From: M3007 sp964621185
GTDB lineage: Bacteria; Bacteroidota; Bacteroidia; Chitinophagales; Saprospiraceae
Direction: 5' to 3'
DNA length: 64,000 nt
NCBI GenBank assembly: GCA_964621185.1
Contig: CAZULM010000008.1
Location: forward strand, 95,412-159,411
The notes under the pieces were generated by a model that was given only the letters and a program-made list of their open reading frames with translations, had not been told where the DNA came from and ran no database searches. This document shows, piece after piece, positions 42,490-50,137 of this stretch. Made by a program: the position numbers and the translations under genes. Each line of letters opens with the position of its first letter. Position 1 is the stretch's first letter.

Positions 42490-42637
42490 GAAATGTGTGG
42501 TGCTATATTGGATGAAAAGCAAGCTCTTTTGCGCACCAGAACAAAGTGGCTGCAAGCTCAAGGAGAAATGGACATGTATTATGTGGAAATGGTGGTTTAG
42601 GAATTGGGGCAAAGAAAAAAGCCACAGACACCGCAAT

Positions 42638-42825
42638 GTGCGAACCAAAGCTTCGCAGGTTGGTAAATTCGGGACAGACAGAACGGAGGTCGGGCCTAGC
42701 TGCTAATTGCCGGACAAGTCAACGGCAACAACTTTCCTTGAGTCCGGGGAGTGCCCCTGTTGATTAACATGATGTGTGTTCGAGCCGGTGCAGATGAAAC
42801 GGTGCCCGTGGCAGAACCAAAGGTA
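42638..42825 (+). ncRNA. 5' fragment of a group II intron (part of domain I)
   Basis: The segment starts GTGCGAACCAAAGCTTCGC, matching the GUGYG 5' end of group II introns. It contains GGAGGTCGGGCCTAGCTGC, CCTTGAGTCCGGGGAGTG and a hairpin GTTCGAGCCGGTGCA/GTGCCCGTGGCAGAAC with a GATGAAAC loop. I associate these with domain I of bacterial group II introns. No reverse transcriptase, domain V or domain VI follows before the helicase gene at 43027, so it is a truncated remnant. The call rests on remembered sequence similarity. Confidence 0.5.
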
Positions 42826-42922
42826 AGCATTGTTTTGGCTTTTGTGCTACCCAACTGTGTTAAAATTCAGGGTTTTATTTTTTTGCCTTGAAAAGATACT
42901 GTTTTGTTGGAGACTGCCCGAG

Positions 42923-42971
42923 GCTAGTGCCGCGTCCGGCGAATGACCTATGAATTGACGGCCATATTTTC
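42923..42971. repeat. 48-bp dispersed repeat (first copy at 11382)
   Basis: GGCTAGTGCCGCGTCCGGCG through GGCCATATTTTC repeats 11382-11430 with a few changes. It lies about 55 bases upstream of the helicase start. Confidence 0.65.
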
Positions 42972-43026
42972 CAAAACATTTTATTTGATAATTCCACCCT
43001 CCAGCCGAATCCTTTATCTTCGCGGC

Positions 43027-45339
43027 ATGTCTTCTTTTCTCGACGAACTCAACCCCATCCAGCGCCAGGCGGTCAGCACCGTGGAAGGCCCCGTGCTGGT
43101 CATCGCCGGCCCCGGATCGGGCAAAACCAGGGTGCTGACCTACCGCATCGCCTACCTCCTGCAAAACCACGTGCCGCCCCGCGAAATTCTCGCGCTCACC
43201 TTTACCAACAAGAGCGCGCGCGAAATGAAAGACCGCATCGAAAAAGTGGTAGGCCCCAAGGCGCAACAAGTTTGGGCAGGCACCTTCCACTCCATTTTTG
43301 CCCGAATACTGCGCTACGAGGCCGAAAAGATCGGCTATCCTTCCTCTTTTACCATTTACGACACCGACGATACCACCAGCGTCATCAAGGCCATCATCAA
43401 AGAGATGAACCTCGATCCCTCGGTGTATAACGCCTCGGCTGTGCGCTCACGCATTTCCCTGTGCAAGAGCAACCTGATAACCCCGCCGCTGTACCGCCAG
43501 AATCAGGAGATGATACAACAGGACCGCGCCGCGCGCCGCCCCTACATCGTGGATATTTACGAGCGCTACATCGCCCGCTGCTTCCGCTCCGGCGCCATGG
43601 ATTTCGACGACCTTTTGTACCAACTCTACCGCCTGTTCCAGAAAAACCCCGACAATGTGCTGGCCAAGTACCAGCAACGCTTCCGTTACGTGCACGTAGA
43701 TGAGTTTCAGGACACCAATTTCCTGCAATACGCCATCATCCGCCTGCTGATGAAATACGAGGGCAGCCCCGAAAACATCTTCATCGTAGGCGACGACGCC
43801 CAAAGCATCTACGCTTTCCGCGGCGCCACCATCGACAATATCCTCGATTTTGAAAAGGACTACCCCGCACTCCAAACTTTTAAGCTGGAACAGAACTACC
43901 GCAGCACACACCACATCGTTTCGGCAGCCAACGAGGTTATTGCCTTCAACCGCCGGCAATTGCAAAAAACAATATGGACCGACCGGCAGGAGCGCAACAA
44001 GATCAAATTGCTCAAATGCCTCACCGACGATGAAGAAGGCCGCCGTGTGGCCGACCTGATCCTGGAGCACAAGCACCGCTACCATCTGCCCAATGCAGAC
44101 ATCGCCGTGCTGTACCGCACCAATGCCCAAAGCCGGAAGTTTGAAGAGCATTTGCGGCGGCTCAACTTAGCCTACCGCGTATTCGGCGGCATGTCGTTCT
44201 ACCAGCGCAAAGAGGTGAAAGACTTCGTCGCCTACATGCGCTTAGCCGTGAACGCCCGCGACGAGGAAGCCCTGCGCCGGGTCATCAATTTCCCGTCGAG
44301 GGGCATCAGCGATGCCACCGTGGCCAAGCTGAGCGCTGTGGCAGGCGCACAGGAGATTCCCATGTGGCAGGCCATGCTCAGCCCCGGGCTCGACGTGACC
44401 GATCGCGCCCGCAAATCCATGGCGCAGTTCCGCCTGCTGGTAGAAACCTGGCAGCGCCGCGCTGCCACCGAATCGGCCTACAAGCTCGCTGCCGACATCC
44501 TGCGCCAATCGGGCCTGCTCGATATGATGAAAAGCGACACCAGCCCGGAAGGCATCGGCAGGCTCGAAAATGTGAACGCCGTGCTGGATGCCATCTCCGA
44601 ATTTGTGGACACAGCCGAAGCGGCCACCCAGGAAGAAGGCGATATTCAGACTGCCGAAGGCGCCGGGCCAGCCTCCCTCGCCGCTTACCTCCAAACCATC
44701 ACCCTGCTCACCGATGCCGACGAGAAAAACGAGGGCAGCGACTACATCACCCTGATGAGCGTGCATGCGGCCAAAGGCCTGGAGTTCAAGAGCATATTCG
44801 TCACCGGACTGGAAGAGGGCCTTTTCCCCTCTTTTATGGCCCTCGAAGACCCCAACGGCCTCGACGAGGAACGCCGCCTTTTCTACGTGGCCATTACCCG
44901 TGCCAAGGAGTTCCTGACCATCAGTTTTGCCCAGAACCGCTACCGTTTCGGGCAGATACGCGTCAGTGAGCCCTCCCGCTTTTTAGAGGAAATTGGCGCC
45001 CAGCATTTTGAGTTCCTGGGCGGACTGGGCAGCGCACGCATCAGCGCACCGCAAGCACCCGCGCGCGCCTCCACCGGGGCCAGCGTGCGCGGCAACTTTT
45101 CCAACCCCCGAACCCCAAAGCCACCGCCAGCGCCCCCCAAAGGCGCCGCCGATTTCAAGGTGTCGCCCATTGAGGATATTGTGGAAGGGGCTTCTGTGTT
45201 CCACCAGAAATTTGGAGAAGGCAAAATCACCAGCGTGGAAGGGCCAAAAGACAACAAAGTAGCCACCATACAATTCAAAGACGACGATATGGCAGAGCGG
45301 CGCATTGTGTTGAAGTTTGCGAAGCTGCAGGTACTTTGA
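43027..45339 (+). CDS. UvrD/PcrA-type superfamily 1 DNA helicase
   Basis: This 770-residue ATP-dependent 3'-5' helicase has a Walker A motif AGPGSGKTR near residue 28, a Walker B motif VDEFQDTN, and motifs EQNYRST, LMSVHAAKGLEF and YVAITRAKE. The C-terminal segment VFHQKFGEGKITSVEG is typical of the PcrA/UvrD tail that contacts RNA polymerase. The ATG at 43027 gives the standard start MSSFLDELNPIQRQAV. TATCTTCG at 43015-43022 resembles a -7 element but is too close to the ATG for certainty. Confidence 0.95.
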   Translation: MSSFLDELNPIQRQAVSTVEGPVLVIAGPGSGKTRVLTYRIAYLLQNHVPPREILALTFTNKSAREMKDRIEKVVGPKAQQVWAGTFHSIFARILRYEAEKIGYPSSFTIYDTDDTTSVIKAIIKEMNLDPSVYNASAVRSRISLCKSNLITPPLYRQNQEMIQQDRAARRPYIVDIYERYIARCFRSGAMDFDDLLYQLYRLFQKNPDNVLAKYQQRFRYVHVDEFQDTNFLQYAIIRLLMKYEGSPENIFIVGDDAQSIYAFRGATIDNILDFEKDYPALQTFKLEQNYRSTHHIVSAANEVIAFNRRQLQKTIWTDRQERNKIKLLKCLTDDEEGRRVADLILEHKHRYHLPNADIAVLYRTNAQSRKFEEHLRRLNLAYRVFGGMSFYQRKEVKDFVAYMRLAVNARDEEALRRVINFPSRGISDATVAKLSAVAGAQEIPMWQAMLSPGLDVTDRARKSMAQFRLLVETWQRRAATESAYKLAADILRQSGLLDMMKSDTSPEGIGRLENVNAVLDAISEFVDTAEAATQEEGDIQTAEGAGPASLAAYLQTITLLTDADEKNEGSDYITLMSVHAAKGLEFKSIFVTGLEEGLFPSFMALEDPNGLDEERRLFYVAITRAKEFLTISFAQNRYRFGQIRVSEPSRFLEEIGAQHFEFLGGLGSARISAPQAPARASTGASVRGNFSNPRTPKPPPAPPKGAADFKVSPIEDIVEGASVFHQKFGEGKITSVEGPKDNKVATIQFKDDDMAERRIVLKFAKLQVL

Positions 45340-45345
45340 AAAAAG

Positions 45346-45470
45346 AGGTTTCAGGTTTCGGGTTTCAGGTTCACATGATTTGTTATTAGATTGAAACCGT
45401 ATTTCAAAGCCACGAATAAATATTGTGAACCTGAAACCTGAAACCCGAAACCTGAAACCCGAAACTCAAC
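45346..45470. repeat. GAAACCTGAAACC palindromic repeat (family 4, copy 2)
   Basis: TTTCAGGTTTCGGGTTTCAG at the left pairs with runs of CCTGAAACCCGAAACC at the right. The centre reads TTCACATGATTTGTTATT through TTTCAAAGCCACGA to ATATTGTGAACC. A copy with a similar centre lies at 62430-62552 and a weaker one at 49399-49480. Confidence 0.7.
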
Positions 45471-45474
45471 AATA

Positions 45475-45984
45475 ATGGAATTCCTAAACAGCACCCCCGC
45501 CGATATTTCGGCCATTTTCAACTTGTACGATGCGGCCGTTGCCCATCAAAAAGCGGTGTCCAACATGCACTGGCTGCCATTCGACGAACAAATGGTTTTG
45601 CAGGAAATCGCCGAAGGGCGGCAGTGGAAGATCATGGTGGATGGGCAGATCGCCTGCATTTTTGTCACCACCTACACCGACGCTGACATTTGGGGCGAGC
45701 GCGACAAGGAGCCGTCCATTTACTTCCACCGCATTGTGACCGATCCGGCATTTCGGGGCAGGAAATTCGTGCAGGAAATTGTGCAGTGGGGTAAGGCGCT
45801 GGCCAGGGCGGAAGGCAAAAAGTACCTGCGCCTCGACACCTGGAGCGACAACCTGAAATTGCGGGAAGTGTATGAGGCCGCTGGCTTTACGTACCTGGGC
45901 AGCGGGCCGCCCGCCAATCCTGCCGGGCTGCCGAAACACTATTCAACGATTACGTTGGGGTATTTTGAGATGGAGGTGGGGTAG
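45475..45984 (+). CDS. GNAT-family N-acetyltransferase
   Basis: The 169-residue protein shows the GNAT core. The strand IYFHRIVTDPAFRGRKFVQE contains the acetyl-CoA-binding region (RGRK in place of RGxGxG), followed by LRLDTWSDNLKLREVYEAAGF. The substrate cannot be predicted. It stands alone after the helicase gene, separated by the family 4 repeat. Confidence 0.85.
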   Translation: MEFLNSTPADISAIFNLYDAAVAHQKAVSNMHWLPFDEQMVLQEIAEGRQWKIMVDGQIACIFVTTYTDADIWGERDKEPSIYFHRIVTDPAFRGRKFVQEIVQWGKALARAEGKKYLRLDTWSDNLKLREVYEAAGFTYLGSGPPANPAGLPKHYSTITLGYFEMEVG

Positions 45985-46064
45985 CCAATGTCTTGATGCT
46001 GTATTTAAGGATTCTTTTTTATTGACAATGGCAACGTTGTTATTGCTATTTTTTGGCCTGCATT

Positions 46065-46477
46065 TCATTCAAAAAACTTGTCTTCCTTCCAATTCTTCGG
46101 GTTATCGATGATGTAATGAGCGATATTATCGAATGCTTTTTTATCGCGGATGATCCTGTCGTCAAAATCACGTTGCCAAATTTTGTCTAGCCAAACGCCG
46201 GGCTGTGTCTCCTTGTGATACTTCAAGCAAGCATATGATTGGGCATAATTTGATATGGCCCTAATTCCAGATGCGGCCATCGTTCAGGTAATTTTTCCCA
46301 TTCCGCCGCTGCGATTTTGCCAAATTCATTCAAGATCATGATTCCGGCTTCAACTTCTCCGAAAAAATGAACCCTATTATGGGTGCAAATGGTAATAAAA
46401 TACATGCCCTCCTTTCCATAATCATAGCCTCGTAGGCGTTTGCTGCGGCGGTGGTGAATGGTTGGGTTGTATTTCAT
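46065..46477 (-). pseudogene. REP-associated tyrosine transposase (RAYT, Y1_Tnp) with internal deletion
   Basis: The N-terminal part starts at 46477 with MKYNPTIHHRRSKRLRGYDY, continues with FITICTHNRVHFFGE, and reaches the metal-binding motif region IMPNHM, after which the frame is lost. The typical family C-terminus then resumes in another frame with IWQRDFDDRIIRDKKAFD and NNPKNWKEDKFF-like residues (46067-46200). The central 60-70 residues, where the catalytic Tyr helix normally lies, are missing. These enzymes process REP sequences, and a large REP-like array starts about 50 bases upstream of the start codon. Confidence 0.8.
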
Positions 46478-46529
46478 TGGTTTAGGTGATTTGTTATGTT
46501 GAAAGAATAAAAATTTGAACCGCACCTTG

Positions 46530-47236
46530 GGTGGCCACGAGAGCCGCCCCGAATATGTGACACCCGCGATACCGCGACACCGCAATTTGGCCACGAGGGC
46601 CGCCCCTACGATAACGCCCCGGGCAACGCAGGGAGGGGAGGCCCTTGTGGCCGCCCCGAATATGTGACACCCGCGACACCGCGACGCCTCAATTTGGTCG
46701 GCCACGAGGGCCGCCCCTACGATAACGCCCCGGGCAACGCAGGGAGGGGAGGCCCTTGTGGCCGCCCCGAATATGTGACACCCGCGACACCGCGACGCCT
46801 CAATTTGGTCGGCCACGAGGGCCGCCCCTACGATAACGCCCCGGGCAACGCAGGGAGGGGAGGCCCTTGTGGCCGCCCCGAATATGTGACACCCGCGACA
46901 CCGCGACACCGCAATTTGGTCGGCCACGAGGGCCGCCCCGAATATGTGATACCCGCGATGCCGCGACGCCGCAATTTGGCCACGAGGGCCGCCCCTACGA
47001 TGACGCCCCGGGCAACGCAGGGAGGGGAGGCCCTTGTGGCCGCCCCGAATATGTGATNNNNNNNNNNNNNNNNNNNNNNNNNNNNNNNNNNNNNNNNNNN
47101 NNNNNNNNNNNNNNNNNNNNNNNNNNNNNNNNNNNNNNNNNNNNNNNNNNNNNNNNNACGCCCCGGGCAACGCAGGGAGGGGAGGCCCTTGTGGCCGCCC
47201 CGAATATGTGATACCCGCGATACCGCGACGCCGCCC
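46530..47236. repeat. Tandem array of 107-111-bp palindromic REP-like units
   Basis: Units begin with GAATATGTGA at 46551, 46658, 46769, 46880, 46940, 47047 and 47202. Spacing is 107, 111, 111, 60 and 107 bases before the gap. Each full unit has GGCCACGAGGGCCGCCCCTA and, about 45 bases later, GGGGAGGCCCTTGTGGCC. These form an imperfect inverted pair around GATAACGCCCCGGGCAACGC. The array lies between the RAYT pseudogene and the stop codon of the glycosyltransferase gene, which it touches. Confidence 0.85.
47058..47157. other. Assembly gap of 100 N inside the REP-like array
   Basis: Exactly 100 N interrupt the array, a usual placeholder for a gap of unknown size. The true number of units is therefore unknown. 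Confidence 0.98.
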
Positions 47237-47237
47237 C

Positions 47238-47969
47238 TCAACTCTTCCCATATGACTCAAAAAAACTCCGCCACCGCATCTGCAGCACGCCAAAAATCGC
47301 TTCTTTGATGATCTTCAGCGACATTTTTGACTGACCCTTCACCCGGTCTTTGAATGTGATGGGCACTTCGCTGAGTTTGAAGCCGAGGGAATAGGCCGCA
47401 AATTTCATGGCAATCTGGAAGGCATAGCCGACAAAGCGGATTTTGCTCAGATCCATCGTAGCCAGTACTTCCCGTTTGTAGCAGATAAAGCCCGCTGTTG
47501 GGTCGGCCACCGGCATCCAGAGGATCATGCTGGCGTACAGCGACGCGCCCCTTGAGAGGATGATGCGGTCGGCCGGCCAATTTTCAAGGTGTCCGCCGCG
47601 GCAGTAACGCGAACCGATGGCTACGCCTGCGCCTTCATCGCGGCATTTGGCCAGAAGTCGCGGCAGGTCGTCGGGATCGTGGGAGAAATCGGCGTCCATT
47701 TCAAAGAAATAGCTGTAGTCGCGCTCCAGTCCCCATTGAAAAGCGGTGATGTAGGCGGTACCCAGGCCAAGCTTGCCGGCGCGTTCGAGCAGGTGCAGGC
47801 GGCCTACAAATTCGGAGGCCTGCAGGTTGCGCACGATTTGGGCAGTTCCATCGGGAGAGCCGTCGTCCACGATGAGCACGTGAAAGGGCTCAGGCTGACC
47901 GAAGACGGCCCGGATGATAGCTTCCACGTTTTCCAACTCATTGTATGTAGGGATGATGACGAGCGACAT
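47238..47969 (-). CDS. Polyprenol-phosphate mannosyltransferase-like family 2 glycosyltransferase
   Basis: The 243-residue protein matches DPM1-type GT2 enzymes, which transfer a sugar from a nucleotide donor to a lipid phosphate at the inner membrane. It has VIIPTYNELENV at the N-terminus, the nucleotide-binding VDDGSPDGT, the metal-binding MDADFSHDP, and SRYCRGG. It has no C-terminal membrane helices, as in the short soluble form. The ATG at 47969 was chosen because the in-frame extension to 48029 is encoded by a family 1 repeat. Confidence 0.9.
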   Translation of the reverse strand: MSLVIIPTYNELENVEAIIRAVFGQPEPFHVLIVDDGSPDGTAQIVRNLQASEFVGRLHLLERAGKLGLGTAYITAFQWGLERDYSYFFEMDADFSHDPDDLPRLLAKCRDEGAGVAIGSRYCRGGHLENWPADRIILSRGASLYASMILWMPVADPTAGFICYKREVLATMDLSKIRFVGYAFQIAMKFAAYSLGFKLSEVPITFKDRVKGQSKMSLKIIKEAIFGVLQMRWRSFFESYGKS

Positions 47970-47971
47970 GA

Positions 47972-48076
47972 TATACCCGGATTTGGGTGGATTTGAAGGA
48001 TTGATAGGTGCTTCAATGTTGATTTTCAATGGATTGTAGGCATTGGGTTTTTACAACCGCTTATTATAGACTATTA
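47972..48076 (+). repeat. Dispersed intergenic repeat, family 1 (copy 5)
   Basis: The copy starts TATACCCGGATTTGGGTGG and contains TTGATTTTCAATGGATTG. Its right end is degenerate (ACAACCGCTTATTATAGAC). It begins 3 bases upstream of the glycosyltransferase start codon, so it must include or displace that gene's ribosome-binding region. Confidence 0.7.
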
Positions 48077-48113
48077 TATCGGTTTCCATGAATCGGGGGG
48101 TACAAAAAGGCTG

Positions 48114-49358
48114 TCAAAAGGCAAAGGAGACAATTCCAAATGCCAGCATGGAGACAATGAGCCCGTACATGAAAATGTTGTAACAGATAATCAGGTACTT
48201 GTATTTTTTGGCCAGAACGATACCCAGGAAAAACAGGTCGCGGCTCATGGTACTGTACAGGAAATCGGGATCGGCCAGCATTTCGTTCACCCCCCACTGG
48301 AAGTCTTCGAGGGCCATGTTGTAGAAATTACCGAAGAACAACAAATTGGCCTTGCGTTGTTTGATGGCCTCCCTGGTCACTTTCCCCTCGGTGATTTTCG
48401 GGCGGGTGGAAAGGGTGGCGAACACCATGGAGCCCAGGCAGGTGGCAGTGAGCAGCGCCACCGGAACGAACAGCTTCATGGAAAACCCGTCGAGCAGCTT
48501 GGGCAGCAGGTTGGAGACTAGGATGGAGAGCACGATGGCATTAACCGAGAGCATAAGGTTGGCCTTGCTGTCGGCCATGGAGCTCAGGTTGGTATGGGTG
48601 CGGTATGTGGTGCGGTACATGGTTTCCACGCCCCGGCCGAAACGCGCCATTTTCAGCTCGTTCTCGCTGTCGCGCAGCACCTTGTCGAGGTTGTGGCTTT
48701 TGGCCTTCCCTTTTTCGTCGAGTATCGAGAGCTCCTCCTCGGTCGGGGCCATGTTGGGGTTGAGGCGGCGCTTTTGTTTGAGCAGTTGCTGGATGTGCTT
48801 GGCTTTGCGCTTGTTGAGCATGCCCTGTGCCACCATGGTGTGGTATTCATGCTTCATCATGAAATCGATCTCAAATTCCACCCATTCCTGGTCGCTCATC
48901 AGGAGGTTGCGGGTAAGGGCAAACTCTTGCCGGAGCTTGCTGTTGCGCTCCCAATATATTTTCAGGCCCAGGTGGCTGAGGTCGGCGTCGCAAATAATCT
49001 GTTGAAGCAATGTCGTGGGCGTTTGCGGCACCCTCGTGGCCCTGATGCACGACAAAACGATTTCAAGCTCGGCATCTGAAATCTTGCCCTTCAAAAATGC
49101 CCTGGCATTTTCGCAACTGCGCTCTTCGTGACCCTCCGGGCCTTGCACATAGCCCGTATCGTGGAACCAGGTGGCCAAGAGCAGCAGCAGCATGTCGCGG
49201 TCGCCCAGCTTAAAGCCTTCACCGATGGTCCTGGCAGCCGATACCGTTTGAGCGGTGTGCTCAGGGTCGTGAAAAACATAGTCGGCGGAAAGGTGCTCAG
49301 CAAAAAATTGCTTTATATGATTCTCCGTTTCTATCAGCAGTTGCGCGTCGGTAGTCAT
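48114..49358 (-). CDS. HD-domain protein fused to a Pycsar-effector-like membrane domain (PycTM)
   Basis: The 414-residue protein begins with an HD phosphohydrolase-like domain: His residues in FHDPEHTAQTV, the HD pair in TWFHDTGY near residue 66, and Asp in CDADLSHL. A charged linker follows. The last roughly 180 residues resemble the DUF5706/PycTM domain: MADSKANLMLSVNAIVLSI and three membrane helices (about 275-297, 303-325 and 388-412). PycTM proteins are membrane effectors of the cyclic-nucleotide Pycsar defence system. No cyclase gene is adjacent, so the role is uncertain; family members of this HD form are common in Bacteroidota. Confidence 0.8.
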   Translation of the reverse strand: MTTDAQLLIETENHIKQFFAEHLSADYVFHDPEHTAQTVSAARTIGEGFKLGDRDMLLLLLATWFHDTGYVQGPEGHEERSCENARAFLKGKISDAELEIVLSCIRATRVPQTPTTLLQQIICDADLSHLGLKIYWERNSKLRQEFALTRNLLMSDQEWVEFEIDFMMKHEYHTMVAQGMLNKRKAKHIQQLLKQKRRLNPNMAPTEEELSILDEKGKAKSHNLDKVLRDSENELKMARFGRGVETMYRTTYRTHTNLSSMADSKANLMLSVNAIVLSILVSNLLPKLLDGFSMKLFVPVALLTATCLGSMVFATLSTRPKITEGKVTREAIKQRKANLLFFGNFYNMALEDFQWGVNEMLADPDFLYSTMSRDLFFLGIVLAKKYKYLIICYNIFMYGLIVSMLAFGIVSFAF

Positions 49359-49493
49359 TGATTCGTTTAACTTGGATGCAAAGGTATAATTTTTAGAGGT
49401 TTCGGGTTCACGCCCTTGATTGTCAGATTTGAACCCCTATTCAAAGGCCACCTGCAAATGGCGCAAACCTGAAGCCATGAACCAACGCCACTT

Positions 49494-50132
49494 CTACCCC
49501 TGCACATACACCACCGACTTCTCCTCAAAAAACGCCTCCTCAAAAAAATCCTGAATCGGGAAAACGTCTGTGTAGCTCTTGCCTTTGCCGGGCAGAGCAT
49601 TTATCTCTGCCCGCAGGTCGCCACCTTTAAGGGCGATGATGCCGTTGGGAAGGGCGTGCAGGTGCTTTTTTTTGATGAACTTTCGGGACCAGGCCAGGAG
49701 CTTGTCGAGGCTGGCAACGCCACGGGTCAGCACGAAGTCGAACTGCCCCAGCAATTTCAGGTCTTCTACACGGGAATGGATGGCCTTCACGTTTTTCAGG
49801 CCCAGGGCTGCGGCCACTTCCTGCACCACTTTGATCTTTTTCCCAGTGGCATCCACGAGGGTGAACTGCGTTTCTGGGAAAAAGATGGCCAGCGGTATGC
49901 CGGGAAAGCCGCCGCCGGTGCCGAGGTCGAGGATTTTGGCATCGGGGCTGAAGCCGATCACACGTGCGATGGCTAAGGAATGCAGCACGTGGCGCTCGTT
50001 CAGGTTGTCGATGTCTTGCCGGGAAACCACGTTGATCTTTTCGTTCCACGCGCGGTATAGCGGTTCCAGTTGTTCAAACTGAGCCAATTGTTCGGCACTG
50101 AGCTTGGGGAAGTATTTTTTTATCAAATCCAT
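49494..50132 (-). CDS. rsmG: 16S rRNA (guanine-N7) methyltransferase
   Basis: RsmG (GidB) methylates G527 (E. coli numbering) of 16S rRNA using SAM. The 212-residue protein has WNEKINVVSRQD near its N-terminus, the SAM-binding motif ILDLGTGGGFPGIPLAI, and FDFVLTRGVASLDKLL. The ATG at 50132 was chosen because it gives the usual length. The gene starts 5 bases after the stop of the upstream sigma-like/TPR gene, so they are probably co-transcribed. Confidence 0.94.
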   Translation of the reverse strand: MDLIKKYFPKLSAEQLAQFEQLEPLYRAWNEKINVVSRQDIDNLNERHVLHSLAIARVIGFSPDAKILDLGTGGGFPGIPLAIFFPETQFTLVDATGKKIKVVQEVAAALGLKNVKAIHSRVEDLKLLGQFDFVLTRGVASLDKLLAWSRKFIKKKHLHALPNGIIALKGGDLRAEINALPGKGKSYTDVFPIQDFFEEAFFEEKSVVYVQG

Positions 50133-50137
50133 TTCGG

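Noticed and set aside
42335..42706. 123-residue frame between dinB and the helicase gene
   Set aside because: It runs through a repeat and the group II intron fragment and has no protein family features.
42778..42816. Hairpin with GATGAAAC loop considered as group II intron domain V
   Set aside because: The length and 3' strand do not fit the 34-base domain V consensus; its position near the 5' GTGCG end suits domain I better.
46530..47236. Tandem repeat considered as a CRISPR array
   Set aside because: Units are 107-111 bp, palindromic and nearly identical throughout, with no unique spacers and no cas genes nearby.
46223..47293. Long open frames crossing the repeat array and the N gap, on both strands
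   Set aside because: They arise from GC-rich repeats whose unit lacks stops in some frames; only the RAYT-derived part has protein family features.
33340..49358. Pairing the AraC-cyclase with the HD-PycTM protein as one Pycsar system
   Set aside because: They are 13 kb apart, and the cyclase carries regulatory domains unlike PycC, so there is no positional support.
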